Shown here: positions 51,102-57,978 of the stretch, in pieces
Numbering within the stretch: position 1 is the first letter of the stretch
Layout of the letters: each line of letters starts with the position of its first letter
DNA from: Streptomyces xiaopingdaonensis
Lineage (GTDB): Bacteria; Actinomycetota; Actinomycetes; Streptomycetales; Streptomycetaceae
DNA length: 57,978 nt
Direction of reading: 5' to 3'
Assembly: GCF_000262345.1 (NCBI RefSeq)
Contig: NZ_AJTQ01000248.1
Span: 1 to 57,978 of the forward strand
The notes under the pieces: generated by a model
The model's input: the letters and a program-made list of their open reading frames with translations, nothing else
Database searches by the model: none
What the model was told of the DNA's origin: nothing
Made by a program: the position numbers and the translations under genes

Positions 51102-51950
51102 ATGAGTGAGTCGTCTCTGCGTGACCGCATCGAGCGGTACTACGCGAGCGTGCCGTTGCTGTTCTCCGAGGCCGAGGCGTTCGGCAGCCTGCGCCTCTTC
51201 GTCCGCAGGAGAGCAGGCAGGCCGTACTACGGCGGTCCGAACCACGCCCGCCCCACCGCAGCCGCCGTGGCGCCCACTGCCGACGACATCGCCCTGGTCC
51301 GTGCTCGGCAGCGGGAGCTGGGCGTGCCGGAATCCTTCGAGTGGCTCGCCGAGACGACGCCGTCGCTGCGCGGCCGCCTCGCGGAGGCGGGCCTCTCCGT
51401 GGCCGAGCGCCCGCTGATGGTCCTCGACCCGCACCGCCGACTCGCCCCGCAGCCCGTGCCCTACGGCGTCGATGTCCGGGCCCTGGACGCCGACGACCCG
51501 GCCCTGCCGGCCGTACTCGCCCTCCCGGGACTCGCGTTCGCGGACGAGGGCACGGCGGTGGGGGCGACAGGCCGCGCGGAGTTGGCGGCAGCGGCCGCAG
51601 ACCTCACAGCGGACGGCACGGTGGCGACGACGCGGCCCTCTCTCCACGCCGGCCACAAAGTCCTCGTCGCCGCCTTCGCCCCGGACGGCACCCCCCTTGC
51701 CGCCGGCCACTACCACCCGGCGGAGAACACGACCGAGATCGGCGGGATCGGCACCCTCGCCGTCGCCCGGCGCCAGGGTCTCGGCGCCGCCGTCATGGCA
51801 GCCCTGGTCGCCCACGCCCGCGACCACGGCGTGCGCACCGTCTTCCTCGCCTACGCAGAAGAGGCAGTCGCCCGCATCTACGCCCGCCTCGGTTTCCGCC
51901 CCGCCGGTACCACCCTGCTCATCGCTGACCAACCGGCCCGCGGCCAGTGA
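51102..51950 (+). CDS. GNAT family N-acetyltransferase
   Basis: This 282-aa protein has a C-terminal GNAT domain: GTLAVARRQGLGAAVMAALV is the acetyl-CoA pyrophosphate loop (R/Q-x-x-G-x-G/A), followed by VFLAYAEEAVARIYARLGF. The N-terminal 150 residues (RIERYYASVPLLFSEAEAFG, ARQRELGVPESFEWLAE) match a family of bipartite GNAT proteins whose substrates are unknown. It lies about 1 kb upstream of the aminocyclitol-type operon, and a role in self-protection by acetylation is possible but unsupported. Confidence 0.87.
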   Translation: MSESSLRDRIERYYASVPLLFSEAEAFGSLRLFVRRRAGRPYYGGPNHARPTAAAVAPTADDIALVRARQRELGVPESFEWLAETTPSLRGRLAEAGLSVAERPLMVLDPHRRLAPQPVPYGVDVRALDADDPALPAVLALPGLAFADEGTAVGATGRAELAAAAADLTADGTVATTRPSLHAGHKVLVAAFAPDGTPLAAGHYHPAENTTEIGGIGTLAVARRQGLGAAVMAALVAHARDHGVRTVFLAYAEEAVARIYARLGFRPAGTTLLIADQPARGQ

Positions 51951-53031
51951 GGCCGGGAACGCTGACCTGTCACTGCGCCACTGCCGCGAAGGCGGCCTCG
52001 GGTTCCCGTGCCATGTCGGGGTAGGCCTGCCCCCGGCGCCTTTCGAGGAGCTTGACGGCCGGCTCAGACCGACCGGTAACGCAGGGGTCGCCGCGAGTGG
52101 CGACGCCGGAGGACTTGTCGCGCCCTCCGGCTCGCTGTCCTACCAATTCCGCGCCGCGCTGCTCGCGCCCGCGTTCGACGCCGCCGAGCAACGCATCCAG
52201 CCGTAAGTCAACGCCGACCGGACAAAAGCTGGACGAACAGTAGACGCGGAACATGCCGACGCGCCCGGCAGCCATCATCCCGCCCGCCTGATTCAGCACG
52301 GATGCCGCCGACCGTGTTGCCACAGGTCAACTCCGGCTCCGCGCCGCACTGCCCAGTTGCCGACGGGCGGCACCGGCACGCCGATGCACAGGCGACGCGG
52401 CTCGGCACCCACGGGAGCTTCTGGTCCTGCCCGAAGGTATCCACTTACCCAAATTTCGACAACACCTTGCCCGCCCCCTCCAGGAATGCAAGGCCCAGGG
52501 AACGACTCAGCAGCTCAACATTGACGATCATTGGCAACTGTTGCCAACAGGATGCCCGTGCACTAGCGTGACCGCCGGTCAGCACGAAACCTGCCCCACG
52601 AGCCCGTTCCCGTCGGCCCTTTCGCCGCAGGCGCCGCAGGGGAAGCGCGCACCTGTCGCGCGTTCCCTTCACGACTTCCGCCCGGAGAGAAAATGAGCAT
52701 GATCGTCCGCGTCGTGGCCCGTTTTGACGTCGGTTGCCCGCGCCCTGACCTTCCTGGTCGCCGATCCGTCCGGCACCGGCCTGCCGTCGGGCGGGCCTTC
52801 GGAGCCGTCGCCGGTGACATCGACTGAGCGCCGACGCCCGGAGCCGGTCGGCGTCCGATCCCCCGGCCCCGTGGGAGCGGCGACCGTCGCCCCAGCCACT
52901 GCGCGGCGGGTCCTCGCCCCGGACCGTCGGCGCGCGCGTCAGAACCACCCGAACTCGACGGCCCGGCGCGGGAGTTCAGCGCCCCGGTGCCACGTCGCCA
53001 GACCGTGAACGTCCTTCCTATTGGAGTTGAG
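51951..53031. other. 1.1-kb regulatory or remnant region upstream of the cyclase operon
   Basis: There is no confident gene. TTGGCAAC-T-GTTGCCAA at 52531-52547 is a perfect 17-bp palindrome next to a TTGACG hexamer at 52521-52526, in a locally AT-richer patch. An ATG at 52692 with GGAGAGAAA directly before it opens a 44-codon frame ending at about 52826 (MSMIVRVVARFDVG at its start), of unknown meaning and perhaps a leader peptide. Around 51970-52210 frames on both strands look like decayed gene ends (for example SGSLSYQFRAALLAPAFDAA on plus), unidentified. Confidence 0.4.
52531..52547. promoter_or_regulatory. Perfect 17-bp palindrome, candidate operator of the cyclase operon
   Basis: TTGGCAACTGTTGCCAA has 8-bp perfect arms around one central base and begins five bases after a TTGACG -35-like hexamer, so a bound repressor would cover the promoter spacer. 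The symmetry resembles MarR- or LacI-type sites. No regulator gene for it is seen within the window. Confidence 0.6.
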
Positions 53032-54198
53032 ATGAACGGGTCGTCCGAACAGGCCGTCGGCCTGGACCGCACCGTCCGCTTCGGAGAGGTCCAGTACGAC
53101 TTCCACGTCCGCTCCGGCACCTCGGGACGGAGCGACCTGCGTACCCGCCTGACCGAGCTGGACGCGGATCGCTTCGTGCTCGTCGCCGATACCGGGCTCC
53201 CGGAGGAGCTGATGCAGGCGGTCGAGCTGAACCTCGGCACCGTCGCCCCCACCACGGTCGTCAGAGCCCGGGCGGCCGAGTCGGAGAAGAACCTCACCGC
53301 TCTGGACCGTATCGCCGAGCAGGCCCTCGAAAGCGGCATCACGCGCCGGTCCGTCGTGGTCGCACTCGGCGGCGGAGTCGTCGGCAACCTCGCCGGCCTG
53401 CTCGCCGCGCTGCTCTTCCGCGGAATACGGCTGGTGCACATGCCCACCACGCTCCTCGGCATGTCCGACTCCGTGCTCTCCCTGAAGCAGGCCGTCAACT
53501 CGTCCTGCGGGAAGAACCACTTGGGAACCTTCCATGCCCCGGTGATGGTGTGGAACGACCTCGATTTCCTCCGGACGCTGCCGGCGGACGAAATACGCTC
53601 CGCGCTCTGCGAGACGATCAAAAACGTGCTCGGTATCGTCCCGGAGCACTACGACGAGGTCGCCTCCCTGCTGCGTACCGACGCCGACTACACCCCGGAG
53701 GTACTGGGCCGCTTCATCGACCTGTGCGTCGACGCCAAGTCCGCCGTCATGCGCAGCGATCACCAGGAGAAGGGGGAGGCCCTGATCCTGGAGTACGGTC
53801 ACACCACCGGGCACGCCGCGGAACTTCTCACCGGCGGGCGGTTCAGACACGGCTACGCGATCGGAGTCGGCATGCTCGCCGCCGCCCGCATGTCCCGGCG
53901 GCTCGGCGTCCTCGACCTCTCCGACGAGCACGCCCACCGCGAGCTCCTCGAACGCAACGGAGCACCGACGCAGTTGCCACCGGGCCTGCTCACCGACGCC
54001 TTGGTCGAAGTGGTGCGACGGGACAACAAGCGGGGATACCTGCCCGGCACCCCTGGGACTCTGGACTACATCCTGCTGGAGGCGCCGGGCCGGGCACACC
54101 GTCCGGGCGGCCGGATGATCACCCAGGTCGACGAGGAGACGGTACGGGCAGGCATCGAGTCCGTTCTCCACGACCAGCGCTCCCTGGTGGTGGCCTGA
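53032..54198 (+). CDS. 2-deoxy-scyllo-inosose synthase-type sugar phosphate cyclase
   Basis: This 388-aa member of the dehydroquinate synthase superfamily has the NAD-binding GGGVVGN at 113-119, PTTLL at 138-142, and metal ligands E194 (CETIKN), H257 (EYGHTTGH) and H273 (RHGYAIG). Residues 145-156 read SDSVLSLKQAVN. This is the pattern of 2-deoxy-scyllo-inosose synthases (BtrC/NeoC), unlike the DSSVGGKTGVN of dehydroquinate synthases. The predicted reaction converts glucose-6-phosphate to 2-deoxy-scyllo-inosose, the first step to 2-deoxystreptamine-type aminocyclitols. The ATG has GGAG upstream. It is the first gene of a four-gene operon whose last enzyme is a matching aminotransferase. An undescribed variant activity cannot be excluded. 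Confidence 0.85.
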   Translation: MNGSSEQAVGLDRTVRFGEVQYDFHVRSGTSGRSDLRTRLTELDADRFVLVADTGLPEELMQAVELNLGTVAPTTVVRARAAESEKNLTALDRIAEQALESGITRRSVVVALGGGVVGNLAGLLAALLFRGIRLVHMPTTLLGMSDSVLSLKQAVNSSCGKNHLGTFHAPVMVWNDLDFLRTLPADEIRSALCETIKNVLGIVPEHYDEVASLLRTDADYTPEVLGRFIDLCVDAKSAVMRSDHQEKGEALILEYGHTTGHAAELLTGGRFRHGYAIGVGMLAAARMSRRLGVLDLSDEHAHRELLERNGAPTQLPPGLLTDALVEVVRRDNKRGYLPGTPGTLDYILLEAPGRAHRPGGRMITQVDEETVRAGIESVLHDQRSLVVA

Positions 54199-54199
54199 G

Positions 54200-54930
54200 A
54201 TGGCGACCGTGGTACGCGGCGAGCGCCGCCCCTTCGGCCCGATCGCCAACGACGTCTCCGGCCCCGCGGTCACCCACCGCCAGGTCGGCGGGGAGGGGGT
54301 GTGCCGCTGGAAGATGCTGATGAACGGCATGCACCTGGAGGGCGAGTGGAACTGCGTCGAGTACGTGGTGATCGAGCCCGGTGGCTCGGTCGGTGAACAC
54401 GTCCACCTGCGCACCGAGGAGATCTACTACATCGTCTCCGGCCGCGCCCTTCTCACCATGAACGGGGAGGAGTCCGAGGTGTCCGCCGGCGACCTCGTCA
54501 CCACCCCGATCGGCGCGGCCCACGCCATAGCCAACCGCGGCGACACCGACATGCACTTCTTCGTCACCGAGGTGTTCCCCGGTACGGGCCCCGCCGCGGA
54601 ACCCGCGGTCGTGCGGGTACCGGAGCTGCTCGCCCCGCAGGGGGGCAACCGTGTCGCCCGCGTGGACCTGACGCCGCACTTCACCGGCGACTGGAGGGAG
54701 TTCCGGCTGCTGGAGGTCCCGCCGGGCGGACGGATCGAGGAGGACGTGCCGCAGGACCGCTCCGTAGTGCTGCACGTGCTGGAGGGCAGCGCAGCGATCG
54801 GCACCGACGGTGAGGAGTACCGGGGGGTGGCCGGGCTCTCGGTGGCCGTGCCGCCCCGCTACGTCGCCACCGTCGACAACACGCACGCGCAGCGACGGCT
54901 GAGGGTCATTCGCACGGAGGTGGGGGTCAG

Positions 54931-54934
<4 letters not shown>
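54200..54934 (+). CDS. Bicupin protein
   Basis: This 244-aa protein has two cupin barrels. The first has a complete metal-binding motif 1 (GGSVGEHVHLRTEEIYYIVSG: two His and a Glu) and motif 2 (GDLVTTPIGAAHAI). The second (VPPGGRIEEDVPQDRSVVLH) has lost the histidines and is probably structural. It starts one base after the cyclase stop and overlaps the SDR start, so it is part of the pathway. It might be an isomerase, epimerase or dioxygenase acting on the cyclitol ketone. I do not know a bicupin in classical 2-deoxystreptamine routes. Confidence 0.85.
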
Positions 54935-57047
<2,113 letters not shown>

Positions 57048-57124
57048 GGGCCGTGCGTCCCGTCCCCCATGGGCGTCGCGCTGGTGGGCCGGAGGTCCGC
57101 GTTGCCTGCCGTGCCGCGCCGGTG

Positions 57125-57978
57125 TCAGGCGGCGGCCTCGTGCAGGCTCCGGAGCGCTCGTACGGCGGAGCGGATTTCCAGCAGGTAGGCGGTGGCGCCC
57201 AGGGTCCAGGCCAGGGCCGGCGGCACGGATTGCGCCGTGTGGCCGACGGTGTCGACGCGGGCGCCGTGCGGCAGCGCCAGCATGCGCAACGCCGTGAAGT
57301 GCTGGGCCGGCACGTTGACGGCGCTGGTCACCAACAACAGCCGTGTGCCTGGACGGAGCCGGCCGAGGCGATCGGCGAAGAACGCGTACGTGTCGGCGGT
57401 GTCGGCGCGGCGGCCGGGTGTGCGCGAAGGCGCCGCCGCCACCCGGACCGGCAGCCCCGCGGTGGTTCGGTAGTGCCGCACGCCCCAGGTCTCGCCGACC
57501 TCGGGGGAGTTCTCCCCGACGACTCGTTCGGGCTCGCCCAGCCCGAACGCCTCACGGGTACATGCGTCCAGGGCCTGGAACTCGTCACGGAGGCGGGGGT
57601 GTCCGATGGCGACGGCATGGGAGAACTCCTCCGGGGAGAAGGGGCGGTGGCCTCCGAGCGCGGTGACGGACCCCGCGTCGAGCCGCCCGGTGTTCAGCAG
57701 CCGCGCCGCTTCACCGGTGCGGACACGGCATCCCCGCAAGGTTCCGCCCAGCACCAGCACGTGGTCGTAGGCGGGGAACCGCGGCGGGGGGCTGTCGCGC
57801 AGGCCGAGCGCGGTGGCGGCCTCCAGTGCCAGCGTCTCCTGGCGGCCCGTCAACTCCAGCGCGCGAGCTTGGTGCCGCTCCCCGCCTCCGCGGGTGTCCC
57901 ACCTGTCGGTGAAGGCGTCCAGCCGTGCCAGCAGTCCGCTGCCGGCGGGCGTCCCCGCGGCGAGCGCCTCGGCGAGCC
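57125..57978 (-). CDS. YdcF/SanA/ElyC-like (DUF218) protein, partial at window edge
   Basis: The reading frame is open to the right edge (LAEALAAGTPAGSGLLARLD at the edge), so the start lies outside. At least 284 residues are present. AYDHVLVLGGTLRGCRVRTG, VTALGGHRPFS, TADTYAFFADRL and LLLVTSAVNVPAQHFTAL follow the DUF218 (YdcF/ElyC) layout of a Rossmann-like domain with acidic and Asn/His residues. No membrane helix is visible in this part. It is convergent with the aminotransferase gene and may belong to the same cluster; its reaction is unknown. Confidence 0.7.
   Translation of the reverse strand, partial: LAEALAAGTPAGSGLLARLDAFTDRWDTRGGGERHQARALELTGRQETLALEAATALGLRDSPPPRFPAYDHVLVLGGTLRGCRVRTGEAARLLNTGRLDAGSVTALGGHRPFSPEEFSHAVAIGHPRLRDEFQALDACTREAFGLGEPERVVGENSPEVGETWGVRHYRTTAGLPVRVAAAPSRTPGRRADTADTYAFFADRLGRLRPGTRLLLVTSAVNVPAQHFTALRMLALPHGARVDTVGHTAQSVPPALAWTLGATAYLLEIRSAVRALRSLHEAAA

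Noticed and set aside
53032..54198. Housekeeping 3-dehydroquinate synthase (aroB)
   Set aside because: The SDSVLSLKQAVN segment and the neighbouring BtrS-type aminotransferase fit 2-deoxy-scyllo-inosose synthase rather than shikimate metabolism, and no other aro gene is nearby.

Overview
The window is very GC-rich, with strong G/C bias at third codon positions, many GTG and some TTG starts, leaderless-looking starts, and mycothiol-type, SWIM, DUF5682, DUF5691, PspC and CrcB families in a typical actinobacterial arrangement. It looks like chromosomal Streptomyces (or a close relative). I see no rRNA, tRNA, CRISPR array, phage or insertion sequence. All calls come from reading the sequence; no database search was run.

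Left part (1-12.8 kb): sucCD (succinyl-CoA synthetase), then a divergent five-gene module. One arm is MoxR ATPase, DUF5682 and VWA, with 4-base stop/start overlaps. The other arm is a SWIM zinc-finger protein and a DUF5691 protein. Between the arms lies a 13-bp inverted repeat that places two copies of the mycobacterial RecA-independent (PafBC) DNA-damage promoter box head to head. The pcrA helicase at 21.5-24 kb has a similar box. A secreted DUF2511-like protein, a VOC protein and a 136-aa B12-binding mutase subunit (IcmB-like) follow.

Middle (12.8-31.6 kb): a membrane-anchored M23 peptidase with an aromatic-rich N-terminus; a scar where an AraC gene and an MFS gene were truncated and joined; a trans-sulfuration-type PLP enzyme plus NhaC antiporter pair with a divergent FadR-type regulator and a near-perfect palindrome; a frameshifted mycothiol-dependent-type gene; pcrA; two paralogous NlpC/P60 hydrolases, only the first behind a ydaO-type c-di-AMP riboswitch; membrane proteins and DoxX; and a PspC protein divergent from a PspC-type histidine kinase and LuxR regulator pair.

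Right-middle (33.8-51.9 kb): a frameshifted SGNH hydrolase, DUF2000, AraC, a chloramphenicol phosphotransferase-like kinase, a PGRP-type amidase, an SDR, a fluoride riboswitch with tandem crcB genes, and a GntR-controlled catabolic unit (nitrilase, MFS permease, DUF2848) with shared operators. Then come a PAP2-diacylglycerol kinase fusion, a TetR with two alpha/beta hydrolases, an HbpS-like protein, a small secreted beta/gamma-crystallin, an AraC-GyrI regulator and a GNAT enzyme.

Right edge (53.0-57.98 kb): a tight operon encoding a cyclase of the 2-deoxy-scyllo-inosose synthase type, a bicupin, an SDR and a BtrS-type aminotransferase, next to a convergent YdcF-like gene that runs off the window. 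This looks like the left end of an aminocyclitol-type biosynthetic cluster with an unusual gene set.
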